From positions 1-64,000 of IMG/VR virus record IMGVR_UViG_3300046171_000162: a DNA stretch of 64,000 nucleotides; one strand, given 5' to 3'. Positions 34,878-43,632 of the stretch are shown here, in pieces (within the stretch, counting starts at the first letter, position 1; each line of letters opens with the position of its first letter). The position numbers were made by a program, and so were the translations under genes. The notes beneath the pieces are model-generated. The model was not told the origin of the DNA. It searched no databases and saw nothing but the letters and a program-made list of their open reading frames with translations. Origin of the DNA: a virus.

Positions 34878-35038
34878 ATGAGGCTTGCGGATGTGACGAC
34901 AAGCCTGCAAAGAAAGGTGGTGCAACCGTTGAGATAATGCCTCAAATTAAAGATGGTGCTGCCGAGGATAAAGAGAACACCAAGAAGAATAAGAAGTACA
35001 TTCTTAAGGCAATGAAGAGCCAGAAGAAGGCAGACTAA
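34874..35038 (+). CDS. Small lysine-rich protein (GTG start)
   Basis: 54 residues. The GTG overlaps the previous stop as GTGA, the coupling signature seen throughout this phage. N-terminal CGCDD could bind metal; the C-terminal half is Lys-rich (KENTKKNKKYILKAMKSQKKAD). Function unknown. Confidence 0.55.
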   Translation: MNEACGCDDKPAKKGGATVEIMPQIKDGAAEDKENTKKNKKYILKAMKSQKKAD

Positions 35039-35061
35039 ATAGGGGCGTATACTATGCCCCT
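35035..35061 (+). promoter_or_regulatory. CTAAATA plus hairpin with TATACT in its loop
   Basis: CTAAATA (35035-35041) abuts a 6-bp stem AGGGGC/GCCCCT (35041-35046, 35056-35061) whose 9-base loop GTATACTAT contains a -10-like TATACT. The following start is at 35068. Late promoter is likely; host use of TATACT is uncertain because no -35 is visible. Confidence 0.5.
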
Positions 35062-35067
35062 AAAATC

Positions 35068-35268
35068 ATGCTAGCATTCTTACTTCCATTAGCGTCAAAG
35101 ATTATCACTGACGCTGTATCCAAGATCCCCGAGAACGAAGAGCTCGGAGAAAAGTTGATCGACATCTGCCTAGTCATCCTAGGTAAAGCAGTCAAGTTGA
35201 CCAAAACTGACATGGATGATCAACTTCTAGAAGCAGTTACTGCAGCAATTAAAGCAAGAGAAGAGTGA
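35068..35268 (+). CDS. Small protein of unknown function
   Basis: 66 residues: a hydrophobic amphipathic N-terminus (LAFLLPLASKIITDAV), then KIPENEELGEKLIDICLVILGKAVKLTK, all predicted helix. Seen to my knowledge in many cyanophages without a known role. Single-gene unit between a late promoter and a terminator. Confidence 0.7.
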   Translation: MLAFLLPLASKIITDAVSKIPENEELGEKLIDICLVILGKAVKLTKTDMDDQLLEAVTAAIKAREE

Positions 35269-35276
35269 TCTCTACT

Positions 35277-35306
35277 GGGGGGAGGCAAGTGCCTCTCCCT
35301 TTTTTT
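35277..35306 (+). terminator. Terminator
   Basis: Stem GGGGGAGGCA/TGCCTCTCCC (one mismatch or G-U pair) with a 2-4 base loop and a seven-T tract. Confidence 0.9.
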
Positions 35307-35313
35307 ATAAATA
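35306..35313 (+). promoter_or_regulatory. Perfect T4 late promoter TATAAATA
   Basis: The full octamer begins at the last T of the terminator tract and lies 30 bases before the next start. Confidence 0.75.
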
Positions 35314-35343
35314 TATTCAGACTAACGTAGACCTAGAATTCTC

Positions 35344-35928
35344 ATGTCCTTATACGGAAAGGATGATAGCAATGCTAATAAGACTAAAGCAGGTCGTGGC
35401 ATTGCAGCATCATCGCAAGCAAAACAAACAATTTTTATTGATGACACCGAAGCAGCACTCGCAGAGAACAAAGCTCGCGGTTTGAATGCTCCTGGTTGGT
35501 GGTCCTATTTTACCTATACCGATACGGAAGGTAACACTCGCCACAAGGCAGAGATGTTGGTAACCATCGCTGATCCTGAAGCGAACTCTAGTGAGACCCA
35601 GGCAGATGATGCTGTAGCAGCAGATGTATCTGTAGTAATTGCAATCGGTACTCAACCTGCAACTGCTGAAGTTACTGCTGGTGATGCTCACACCCTCTCG
35701 GTTGTTGGTACTGCTACACCTCCTGGTGACGCTTCTGTTCTCACCTATCAGTGGCAGAAACTATCTGAAGCAGGGCGTTGGACCAATATCTCTAGTGCAA
35801 CTAGTGCATCCTATGCTATTGCATCTTATGCTGCTGATGACGCAGGATCCTACAGAGTTAAGCTTAACTCTACCAATGGTGCTCCAGAAGTGACTTCCGC
35901 TACTGCAGTTCTAACTACAGCAGAATAA
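35344..35928 (+). CDS. Structural protein with C-terminal Ig-like domain
   Basis: 194 residues. The N-terminal 75 (SLYGKDDSNANKTKAGRGIA ... GWWSYFTYTDTEGNTRHKAEMLV) is a cyanophage virion-protein type. After an acidic linker, about residues 98-192 form an Ig-like fold (TYQWQKLSEAGRWTNI ... YAADDAGSYRVKL). Such domains decorate capsids and tails, so surface attachment is plausible. It has its own perfect late promoter. Confidence 0.8.
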   Translation: MSLYGKDDSNANKTKAGRGIAASSQAKQTIFIDDTEAALAENKARGLNAPGWWSYFTYTDTEGNTRHKAEMLVTIADPEANSSETQADDAVAADVSVVIAIGTQPATAEVTAGDAHTLSVVGTATPPGDASVLTYQWQKLSEAGRWTNISSATSASYAIASYAADDAGSYRVKLNSTNGAPEVTSATAVLTTAE

Positions 35929-35933
35929 TCTAA

Positions 35934-36290
35934 ATGAAGTTCGATGAGTTGAACCAGGATAACTGGTTGATGTTCGCTATTCAAAATTATAATAACCCGA
36001 ACTCCGTTACGTTCGACGACTTTAAAAAAGATCTAAATAAGATTAAGTGCGTCAAGCGATTATTTCGTCGTTATGAAATGCATGGTGAGTTGAAGGTTCA
36101 TCTCATACTAAATCATATCATCGTCATGTACAATGTATTTGATGATGCTGCAACGCCTCTATTGTTTTACAAGATAGAGTCAAAACATTGGTCCATATTG
36201 AAAGCATTCATGTTGGTCCTTAACCGTTTACCTGAAGTTCTAAACACCGACGTTGATCAAGAATGTCTGAAGAATCTAAATCTACTATGA
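35934..36290 (+). CDS. Conserved cyanophage protein (DUF7207-like)
   Basis: 118 residues, alpha-helical: DDFKKDLNKIKCVKRLFRRYEMHGELKVHLILNHIIVMYNVFDD. The pattern resembles a family I remember as DUF7207, of unknown function. Overlaps the next gene by 28 bases. Confidence 0.65.
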   Translation: MKFDELNQDNWLMFAIQNYNNPNSVTFDDFKKDLNKIKCVKRLFRRYEMHGELKVHLILNHIIVMYNVFDDAATPLLFYKIESKHWSILKAFMLVLNRLPEVLNTDVDQECLKNLNLL

Positions 36291-36985
36291 ATGAAATGAT
36301 GGCAGGTGATGGCTCTGCTCTGTCAATGCCCCCTGCTTTTGTCTTTGTTAATCCAAAGTCACATCGTAGATATAAAAAGGCGAATCAAGATAAGGTAGAC
36401 GGTCGCACCAAGGGTGCAAAATCAATGCTCTCTCGTATACAGTCCCGTAAGAAAATGAAAGAAGAACTAGAATCACAAACTATTTCTGAAGCAGTGCCCT
36501 CGGAAACCGAGAGAGCACAGAAGCAGATCGGTCAGATGAAAAAACTGAACCGTGCAAAAGATCTGCAGAAGAAGCGTGGCGAAGCGAAAGCAAAGATGCA
36601 GAATAAAACTAAAGAGATGGATACTTTGATGAAGGCACGTATGTCTGACTTTAAAAAGAAAGCATCCGACCAGACCAAGAAACTTAAGAAAGAAGAAACT
36701 GAAGTGACTACTGACATGATTACAGAAAATACCGCACAACAGGACGCTTTGGACGTTGCACTACAGGTTGCAACATCTGAACTCAACCCCACAGGAGAGG
36801 CATCCTTCGCCAAGATTACATTTGGTGATGGATCCGAACAGAACCTGGACAATTTTTCAGCGAAACGTATCGCTGCTTGTTATTCACAATTGCCAGACGA
36901 GCAACAGACACAGTTCCGCTACATGCTGAACAAAGATGCTGCTACGTATCAGTCTGCTCTTGAATTTGCTATCCGCAACGTTTAA
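36263..36985 (+). CDS. Charged protein of unknown function
   Basis: 240 residues. Long Lys/Glu/Gln-rich, probably coiled-coil middle (KKLNRAKDLQKKRGEAKAK), flanked by a Pro/Ala N-terminus and a compact C-terminal part (SFAKITFGDGSEQNLDNF). It shares the style of cyanophage virion proteins; no firm function. Confidence 0.65.
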   Translation: MSEESKSTMNEMMAGDGSALSMPPAFVFVNPKSHRRYKKANQDKVDGRTKGAKSMLSRIQSRKKMKEELESQTISEAVPSETERAQKQIGQMKKLNRAKDLQKKRGEAKAKMQNKTKEMDTLMKARMSDFKKKASDQTKKLKKEETEVTTDMITENTAQQDALDVALQVATSELNPTGEASFAKITFGDGSEQNLDNFSAKRIAACYSQLPDEQQTQFRYMLNKDAATYQSALEFAIRNV

Positions 36986-36996
36986 CAGAAAGTCAC

Positions 36997-37458
36997 ATGG
37001 CATTTGGGTTTGGTAAATTAGCAGTTTTAGAATCAAAACTGAACATTTATGAAGATCTCTCCAAGGAGATGCTTGACAAACTAGAAAAAGCAGTCGGTAC
37101 TATCTCTGATAATAGCAACAAGATTGCTATCATCTTGGAGCGCCATGAGAATCGCTTGGATGAAAGCGAACGTGCTGACCAGTTGATCCTCAAGATGCTT
37201 GAGGAGATGAAAGATCGTCACGATAAAGACAACGAAACTATTCACTCTAGGATTACTACTCTTCAGAAGAAGGTAGAGGTGAATGCTAAATTTGTGATCG
37301 GTGCAGGTGCTGTCCTGGCAACCATTGTGGCAGTGCTACAAGTGGTCCCACCTATGGTAAAGGTATTGACACCTACCAGTAATGCTGGTATAGTAGGTGC
37401 AGGAATAATCGGCTATCATAATGAGTTACCTGGACAGCAAGTACGTAAGTTTAGTTAG
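36997..37458 (+). CDS. Coiled-coil membrane protein
   Basis: 153 residues: a long heptad-like coiled coil (about 8-95, KLNIYEDLSKEMLDKLEKAV...), then a membrane segment (FVIGAGAVLATIVAVLQVV). This layout resembles XhlA-type accessory lysis proteins, but the similarity is only in architecture. Its 3' end overlaps the primase gene by 38 bases. Confidence 0.65.
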   Translation: MAFGFGKLAVLESKLNIYEDLSKEMLDKLEKAVGTISDNSNKIAIILERHENRLDESERADQLILKMLEEMKDRHDKDNETIHSRITTLQKKVEVNAKFVIGAGAVLATIVAVLQVVPPMVKVLTPTSNAGIVGAGIIGYHNELPGQQVRKFS

Positions 37459-38407
37459 TCCTCAACTCCAGAGATTTACCAAGAAGAAAGCTGACCTGTA
37501 TAATTTCAGGTGCCCTTACTGCGGTGACAGTAGAAAGAAGAAGAACGTAGCGCGTGGGTACATCTTTCGTAAGAAGAATGACTATGTGTACAAGTGTCAC
37601 AACTGTGGCATAGGTAGGACGTTCACTAATTTTCTTAAGGATCAGGACCCTCATCTGCACAGTCAGTATGTCATGGAGAGATACCGTGATGGACTCACTG
37701 GGAAGGGAAGTAATACACCTGAACCAAAGTTTGATTTCAAAAAACCAGTGTTCAGAACATCCACTGGTTTACAGAAGATTTCCGAGCTAAATAACTCTCA
37801 CCCAGCGAGGCAATATCTAGAGCAACGAAAAATTAAAGATCTCGATTACTTCTTATACGCTCCTAAATTTAAGGAGTGGACCAATGAACAGACGCCTACG
37901 TTCGATGACATGCGAGGCGATGGTCCACGTATTATTCTGCCACTATACACAGCAGAAAAAGTAATGTTTGGTTTCCAAGGTAGGTCACTCTCACCTAGAA
38001 CCAAGTTGCGATACATTACTATCATACTTGACGAATCGCAACCTAAAATTTTTGGTCTTGACAGAATCAATTTTAATGAAAGAGTATACATCACAGAGGG
38101 ACCCTTTGACAGCACGTTCCTTCGCAATTCGATTGCTATGTGTGGAAGTGACGTTCATGTTCCTGACGGGACTATTGACGATTGCTGTTATGTCTATGAT
38201 AATGAACCCCGCAACGCACAAATCGTCCAGCGAATCAGTAATTCAATCGATTCAGGCTACTCCGTAGTTATCTGGCCATCATCTGTTAAACAAAAAGACA
38301 TCAACGACATGTACCTTGCTGGACATGACGTGCAAACTATGGTAGAATCTAATACCTACCGTGGTCTGGAAGCGAAACTTAAACTGAACACATGGAAGAA
38401 AGTATGA
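37421..38407 (+). CDS. 61: DNA primase gp61
   Basis: 328 residues. N-terminal zinc ribbon CPYCGDS...CHNCG (about residues 28-65), then a TOPRIM-like part with ITEGPFDSTFL and YVYDNEPRN. Works with helicase gp41 to make RNA primers. It overlaps nrdA as ATGA. Confidence 0.93.
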   Translation: MSYLDSKYVSLVSPQLQRFTKKKADLYNFRCPYCGDSRKKKNVARGYIFRKKNDYVYKCHNCGIGRTFTNFLKDQDPHLHSQYVMERYRDGLTGKGSNTPEPKFDFKKPVFRTSTGLQKISELNNSHPARQYLEQRKIKDLDYFLYAPKFKEWTNEQTPTFDDMRGDGPRIILPLYTAEKVMFGFQGRSLSPRTKLRYITIILDESQPKIFGLDRINFNERVYITEGPFDSTFLRNSIAMCGSDVHVPDGTIDDCCYVYDNEPRNAQIVQRISNSIDSGYSVVIWPSSVKQKDINDMYLAGHDVQTMVESNTYRGLEAKLKLNTWKKV

Positions 38408-40710
38408 GCATCAACGTAAAAAAGCGTGACGGGTCCGTTGAATCCCTGAACTTGGAAAAGATCCACAAGATGGTGGAAGAGGCATGTAAGGGTCTCGGTG
38501 GGGTGTCTGCTAGTCAGGTAGAGATGAACTCTGGCATTCAGTTCTTCGATGGCATCACCACAGAACAGATTCAGGAGATCCTTATTCGCTCTGCAAGCGA
38601 CTTGATTGACCTGGACCACCCCAACTATCAATTCGTTGCTGCTCGCCTTCTCCTCGCCACTACACGCAAGGAAGCATTCCATAAGAACATCTGGAAGGAA
38701 GGTATGCCTTCGGTGTTCGACGTTGCTGCTTATAATGCTACAGTTAACAAAGTCTACGATGAAGAAATCCTAGATAAGTATAGCGATGAAGATTGGGACA
38801 AGATTAATTCTTGGATTGATCATGACCGTGACTACTTGTTTACCTATGCTGGTCTTCGCCAGGTAACTGACAAGTATCTTGTACAGGACAGAAGCACTGG
38901 TGAGGTCTACGAGACCCCACAGTACATGTACATGTTGATTGCACTGACTCTCTTCGCTGAATACCCACTTGCCACAAGACTCGATTATGTCAAGAGATAC
39001 TACGACGCAATCAGCAAGCACCGAATCAACATTCCCACACCTATCATGGCAGGGGTCAGAACTCCACTTCGACAATTTGCTAGCTGTGTTCTTGTTGATT
39101 CTGATGACACCCTCGATAGCATCTTTAGTTCTGATATGGCTATCGGCAGATATGTTGCACAAAGGGCGGGCATCGGTATCAACGCAGGCAGAATCCGTGG
39201 CGTCAACAGTAAGATCCGAGGTGGAGAAGTCGCGCACACAGGTGTTATTCCATTCCTCAAAAAATTTGAGAGCACTGTCAGATGCTGCACTCAAAATGGC
39301 ATTCGCGGTGGAAGCGCAACTGTCCACTTCCCAATCTGGCACCAAGAAATAGAGGACATCATTGTCCTGAAGAACAACAAAGGAACCCAGGACAATCGTG
39401 TTCGCAAACTAGACTACAGTATTCAATTAAGCAAACTGTTCTATGAACGATTCATCCAAGATGGAGACATCAGCCTATTCTCACCTCACGATGTCCCAGG
39501 TTTGTACGATGCTTTTGGCACTGACAAGTTTGATGATCTCTATACAGATTATGAATCTGATGGATCTATTCCACGCAAAACTATTGGTGCTCAAGAACTT
39601 ATTCTCGATCTCCTGAAAGAGAGAGCAGAGACTGGTCGCATCTACCTGATGAACATCGACCACTGCAACACTCACAGTTCCTTCCTGGACAAGGTGAACA
39701 TGTCTAACCTGTGTCAGGAGATCACCCTGCCTACAGATCCCATTGAACATATCGATGGTGATGGTGAGATTGCTCTGTGCATTCTGTCTGCTATCAACGT
39801 TGGCAAACTCAAGAACCTTGAGGAGATGGAGAACCTATGTGACCTTGCTGTTCGTGGTCTGGAAGAACTCATCGACTACCAGGAGTACCCCGTCAGGGCA
39901 GCGAGAGAGTCCACACTCAATCGTAGGTCACTTGGTGTTGGATACATCGGTCTAGCACACTTCCTGGCGAAGCAGGGGCACTCCTACGACTCTCCTGATG
40001 CAGTTAAAGCAGTGCATGATCTGACTGAAGCATTCCAATACTATCTGCTCAAGTCATCCAACCAACTTGCTAAAGAAAAAGGTGCTTGTGGATACTTTAA
40101 TCGCACCAAGTATGCTCAAGGCATCTTGCCAATCGATACATATAAAAAGGACGTTGACGAACTAGTACCAAATGACCTATCGCTTGATTGGGGAACTCTA
40201 CGGGAAACAATTCGGGAGTTCGGACTACGACATAGCACGTTGTCCGCTCAAATGCCAAGCGAGAGTAGTTCCGTTGTGTCAAACGCAACAAATGGAATCG
40301 AACCACCTAGAGGGTATCTGTCCGTTAAGAAGAGCAAGAAGGGACCGCTTAAACAGATCGTCCCGCAATACCAGACTCTTAAGAACAATTATACCCTTCT
40401 TTGGGATATGCCTAACAACACTGGGTATATTAATATTGTTGCTGTGATGCAGAAGTTCTTCGACCAGGCAATCTCTGGTAACTGGAGTTACAATCCACTG
40501 AATTACCCCAACAATGAGATCCCAGTCTCGGTTATGGCACAGGACTTTCTCACTACATACAAGTACGGTTGGAAGACTTCATACTATCAGAATACCTATG
40601 ATGTAAAAGAAGACGAAGACAAAGAAGAAGAGCAGAAGCAAAGCATCGAAGACCTACTAAACCAAATTCTAGAAACAGAGGAAGAAGACTGTGACAGTTG
40701 CAAAATTTAG
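38404..40710 (+). CDS. nrdA: Ribonucleotide reductase large subunit NrdA
   Basis: 768-residue class Ia alpha subunit making dNTPs from host NDPs. It has an N-terminal ATP-cone, active-site Cys in FASCVLVDSDD, NLCQEITLP (the Asn/Cys/Glu site), PSESSSVVSNATNGIEPPRG and a C-terminal redox pair in EEDCDSCKI. Start at 38404 chosen for the ATGA overlap; an ATG 12 bases upstream is possible. Confidence 0.96.
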   Translation: MSINVKKRDGSVESLNLEKIHKMVEEACKGLGGVSASQVEMNSGIQFFDGITTEQIQEILIRSASDLIDLDHPNYQFVAARLLLATTRKEAFHKNIWKEGMPSVFDVAAYNATVNKVYDEEILDKYSDEDWDKINSWIDHDRDYLFTYAGLRQVTDKYLVQDRSTGEVYETPQYMYMLIALTLFAEYPLATRLDYVKRYYDAISKHRINIPTPIMAGVRTPLRQFASCVLVDSDDTLDSIFSSDMAIGRYVAQRAGIGINAGRIRGVNSKIRGGEVAHTGVIPFLKKFESTVRCCTQNGIRGGSATVHFPIWHQEIEDIIVLKNNKGTQDNRVRKLDYSIQLSKLFYERFIQDGDISLFSPHDVPGLYDAFGTDKFDDLYTDYESDGSIPRKTIGAQELILDLLKERAETGRIYLMNIDHCNTHSSFLDKVNMSNLCQEITLPTDPIEHIDGDGEIALCILSAINVGKLKNLEEMENLCDLAVRGLEELIDYQEYPVRAARESTLNRRSLGVGYIGLAHFLAKQGHSYDSPDAVKAVHDLTEAFQYYLLKSSNQLAKEKGACGYFNRTKYAQGILPIDTYKKDVDELVPNDLSLDWGTLRETIREFGLRHSTLSAQMPSESSSVVSNATNGIEPPRGYLSVKKSKKGPLKQIVPQYQTLKNNYTLLWDMPNNTGYINIVAVMQKFFDQAISGNWSYNPLNYPNNEIPVSVMAQDFLTTYKYGWKTSYYQNTYDVKEDEDKEEEQKQSIEDLLNQILETEEEDCDSCKI

Positions 40711-40747
40711 AGTAAGCGACGACATGCCAAAGAAATCTATCGAAGGC

Positions 40748-41878
40748 ATGACTGTCTTCAATACCAACACTGTGAATGCACTGAAGCAACCTATGTTCTT
40801 TGGTGCTCCCTTGGGAGTCCAACGTTATGATCAATACAAGTATCCTGTCTTTGAGAAACTTACTCAACAGCAACTGGGATACTTCTGGAGACCTGAAGAG
40901 GTGTCGCTCCAGAAGGACCGTGCAGACTATCAAACACTTCGCCCCGAGCAGAAGCACATTTTCACTTCCAACCTTAAGTACCAGATCCTCCTGGATAGTG
41001 TACAAGGGCGTGGTCCTGGGATGGCTTTTGCACCTTACTGTTCTCTACCCGAGCTTGAGGCTGCCATGAATATCTGGCAGACTATGGAGATGATTCATAG
41101 TCGGTCCTACACATACATCATCAAGAATGTGTACCCAGATCCTACCGAAGTTCTTGACACCATCATTGATGACGAGAAGATTATCGAACGTGCTGCTAGT
41201 GTGACTAGAGCATACGATGACTTCATCAATGCTGCACAGGAGTATGGCACAGGTAACCTGTGGAAAGAAGACTGGAAGGACTCTCCTACTTCTGGATGGA
41301 CACTGCATGATCTGAAGCGCAGACTCTATCGTGCTGTCATGAATGTGTATATCCTTGAGGGTATTCGTTTCTATGTTTCTTTCGCTTGCTCGTTTGCTTT
41401 TGGTGAACTCAAGATGATGGAAGGCAATGCAAAGATCATCGGTCTGATTGCTCGTGATGAGTCACAGCACATGACTATCACTATGAATATGATTAAGAAC
41501 TGGCAGAAGGGTGATGATCCTGAAATGCTAGACATCATTAAGGAAGAGGAACAGAACGTCGTTCAGATGTTCCGTGATTGTGTAGAGGAAGAGAAGAACT
41601 GGGCAGAGTATCTGTTTAAAGATGGTAGCATGATTGGTTTGAATGACAAACTGCTCAAGAACTATGTTGAGTGGGTTGCTAACCGTCGTATGAAGGCAAT
41701 CAATTTCAAACCTGTCTTCGATCAACCTATCTCTAACAATCCTCTCCCCTGGACAGAGCACTGGTTGAACTCCAAGTCTATGCAGGTGGCACCACAGGAG
41801 ACAGAGGTTGAGTCTTATGTCATTGGTGGTATCAAACAGGACGTTGGTGAAAAAACATTCTCTGGGTTTAAACTATGA
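40748..41878 (+). CDS. nrdB: Ribonucleotide reductase small subunit NrdB
   Basis: Diiron tyrosyl-radical subunit. EMIHSRSYTYI carries iron ligands and the radical Tyr, and RDESQHMTIT the second ligand pair. The start MTVFNTNTVNALKQPMFFG at 40748 aligns with the T4 NrdB N-terminus; upstream in-frame GTG (40691) or ATG (40724) would overlap or nearly abut nrdA. Confidence 0.94.
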   Translation: MTVFNTNTVNALKQPMFFGAPLGVQRYDQYKYPVFEKLTQQQLGYFWRPEEVSLQKDRADYQTLRPEQKHIFTSNLKYQILLDSVQGRGPGMAFAPYCSLPELEAAMNIWQTMEMIHSRSYTYIIKNVYPDPTEVLDTIIDDEKIIERAASVTRAYDDFINAAQEYGTGNLWKEDWKDSPTSGWTLHDLKRRLYRAVMNVYILEGIRFYVSFACSFAFGELKMMEGNAKIIGLIARDESQHMTITMNMIKNWQKGDDPEMLDIIKEEEQNVVQMFRDCVEEEKNWAEYLFKDGSMIGLNDKLLKNYVEWVANRRMKAINFKPVFDQPISNNPLPWTEHWLNSKSMQVAPQETEVESYVIGGIKQDVGEKTFSGFKL

Positions 41879-42540
41879 ACGAGTGGAGTGCTACACGATT
41901 TGCAAGTGATGAACCACAAACTCCTTTCGCACCATCCTGGGACTACACAATTGCAGAGAAGCAGATTGATCTAGATTTAGATTCTCTTGCTGATATCGTA
42001 CTAAAAAAAGAAGTAGAGATCAAAGAACAGTTTCCTGGCAATAATGATGGGAACACTGGTCTTGGTCCTGAAAGTCTAACCTCTAGGTTCAGTCACTTTA
42101 ATGTGCTGACCTGGGGGTTTCCTGCTACCGATCAGTTACATAAAGAGATCAGAAGATTTCATAGACAATACTATCAAAGTTTATTTGGTCTACTAAAGAA
42201 AGCACCCAATCTTCGTATCAGATGTTGGGCAAATGTATTGAGGAAAGGAGAACAGATTCAGAAACACTGGCACTGTTCTCACCCTTATACATACCTTGGA
42301 GGACACTTCACCGTTACTGCTGGCAATACTTGTACAGTATATGTCAATCCAATGGATGACATCGGACAGGTATATCATGCAGAAAATGTGCCAGGGAAGT
42401 TAACTCTCTTCCCCAATTATATCCCACACTATACTTCCATTCATCAGGAAGACTTTCCTAGAATTACTATTGCATTTGACCTTTACCCAGTGTCAAATAG
42501 GTTTGTTTACCATGATGACAGTACCTTGATAGACTTATGA
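41875..42540 (+). CDS. Putative 2OG-Fe(II) oxygenase
   Basis: 221 residues. KHWHCSHPYTYLGGHFTV (probable iron HxH-type site), then GKLTLFPNYIPHYTSIHQEDFPRITIAFDL with distal His and Arg. Same general plan as the oxygenase at 56017. ATGA overlaps with nrdB and the next gene place it in the nucleotide operon. Substrate unknown. Confidence 0.72.
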   Translation: MNEWSATRFASDEPQTPFAPSWDYTIAEKQIDLDLDSLADIVLKKEVEIKEQFPGNNDGNTGLGPESLTSRFSHFNVLTWGFPATDQLHKEIRRFHRQYYQSLFGLLKKAPNLRIRCWANVLRKGEQIQKHWHCSHPYTYLGGHFTVTAGNTCTVYVNPMDDIGQVYHAENVPGKLTLFPNYIPHYTSIHQEDFPRITIAFDLYPVSNRFVYHDDSTLIDL

Positions 42541-42785
42541 ATTCTGATACTCCTTTACCAAAACCAATGGTTGCAGACCCCAAGCAACCCAAAGCGGTTG
42601 AACAATACCTTAAGGTCATGCGCCAGGTTGCTGATCCAAGAGATCAGAGTGAAATCTTTTGGTGGACCAGGATGGATGAGGATCAATTGATGCGTGTCAT
42701 GCAGAAGTTCTGCTGGGACAATAGCATAGATTATAATACTGTGAACTGGGGTAAGTTCCTGCGAGGAGATAACATACCCGAATGA
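42537..42785 (+). CDS. Small protein of unknown function
   Basis: 82 residues, rich in Trp and Asp (EIFWWTRMDEDQLMRVMQKFCWDN). Starts with ATGA overlap. No family recognised. Confidence 0.6.
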   Translation: MNSDTPLPKPMVADPKQPKAVEQYLKVMRQVADPRDQSEIFWWTRMDEDQLMRVMQKFCWDNSIDYNTVNWGKFLRGDNIPE

Positions 42786-42806
42786 ATATATTTTATAGGT
42801 GGTTAC

Positions 42807-42968
42807 ATGACAAAAGAATTGCCAGAGTGGAGAAGGAGAGCATTAGCAGATCCGAATCTCCCAGCGAACAAAGTGGAAGTTCTAATGAACGGTCCCAAAT
42901 GTCTGACGGACGCATGGTTTCTCCAAGCAATGAGATACAAATACCAGATCCGTGGTTATGAAAACTAG
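42807..42968 (+). CDS. Small protein of unknown function (53 aa)
   Basis: Starts 21 bases after the previous stop behind AGGTGG. Basic, with several Trp (ELPEWRRRALADPNLPANKVEV). Overlaps the endonuclease gene by 11 bases. Confidence 0.6.
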   Translation: MTKELPEWRRRALADPNLPANKVEVLMNGPKCLTDAWFLQAMRYKYQIRGYEN

Positions 42969-43296
42969 TAGTGCTAAAGCTAAAGGAAGAAACTTACAGA
43001 AGTGGGTTCGAGAGAAACTGATTGAGATGCTGGATGTACATCCAGAGGACATCGAGTCTAGATCAATGGGTGCAGGTGGTGAAGACCTCATCATGGCACG
43101 AGCAGCTAGACAAAAGTTCCCACACTCGATAGAATGTAAGAACGTTGAACGTCTCAATGTTTGGGACGCATACGAACAGGCATGTGAAAATTCTGGTGAC
43201 TATGAACCTATCGTAGTCATGAAGAAGAACAGAAGGAAACCACTGATTGTGGTGGATGCTGAATATTTCATTGGTCTGTTCGAGAACAACAAATAA
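42958..43296 (+). CDS. PD-(D/E)XK endonuclease-like protein
   Basis: 112 residues. SRSMGAGGEDLIMARAARQKFPHSIECKN contains the acidic residue and ECK triad expected of small restriction-fold nucleases such as Holliday junction resolvases. Start at ATG 42958 rather than GTG 42952. Likely acts in DNA processing; exact substrate unknown. Confidence 0.75.
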   Translation: MKTSSAKAKGRNLQKWVREKLIEMLDVHPEDIESRSMGAGGEDLIMARAARQKFPHSIECKNVERLNVWDAYEQACENSGDYEPIVVMKKNRRKPLIVVDAEYFIGLFENNK

Positions 43297-43299
43297 ATA
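43293..43299 (+). promoter_or_regulatory. Late promoter ATAAATA
   Basis: Overlaps the endonuclease stop and lies 20 bases before the start at 43320. Confidence 0.45.
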
Positions 43300-43319
43300 T
43301 TTCAAAGTGGTTTTATATT

Positions 43320-43484
43320 ATGCCAAGAGGAAGATTGCTCAAGATTGATGCACTGCATCACGTTCTCAAATTAAAAAATGAGATCAACGATGGCAAGTAT
43401 AACCACAAGAACGATGATTGGCGATCTGGTGCCGATCATATGTTGAACCATATGCTAGACAGAATCAATGAGTATTCTAACTAA
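43320..43484 (+). CDS. Small protein of unknown function (54 aa)
   Basis: His/Asn-rich helical protein (LKIDALHHVLKLKNEINDGKY ... ADHMLNHMLDRINEYS). Overlaps the following small gene by 17 bases. No family recognised. Confidence 0.55.
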   Translation: MPRGRLLKIDALHHVLKLKNEINDGKYNHKNDDWRSGADHMLNHMLDRINEYSN

Positions 43485-43614
43485 AGAGCAAGAAAAGCAA
43501 ATCCGTGCTAGAATGGTACGAGCAAAAGTTGATCTCCTTATGGAAGAACCTTGCCCTATCTACGAAGCAACAGAAGAAGACTGGAACGACTTCTGGTACA
43601 ACGAAGATAAATAA
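43468..43614 (+). CDS. Small protein of unknown function (48 aa)
   Basis: Helical N-terminus (TKEQEKQIRARMVRAKVDLL) and acidic C-terminus with Trp (EEDWNDFWYNED). Start lies inside the previous gene. Confidence 0.55.
   Translation: MSILTKEQEKQIRARMVRAKVDLLMEEPCPIYEATEEDWNDFWYNEDK
43607..43613 (+). promoter_or_regulatory. Late promoter ATAAATA
   Basis: Overlaps the previous stop and lies 20 bases before the exported protease-like gene at 43633. Confidence 0.5.
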
Positions 43615-43632
43615 CACACATTGAGGATTATT

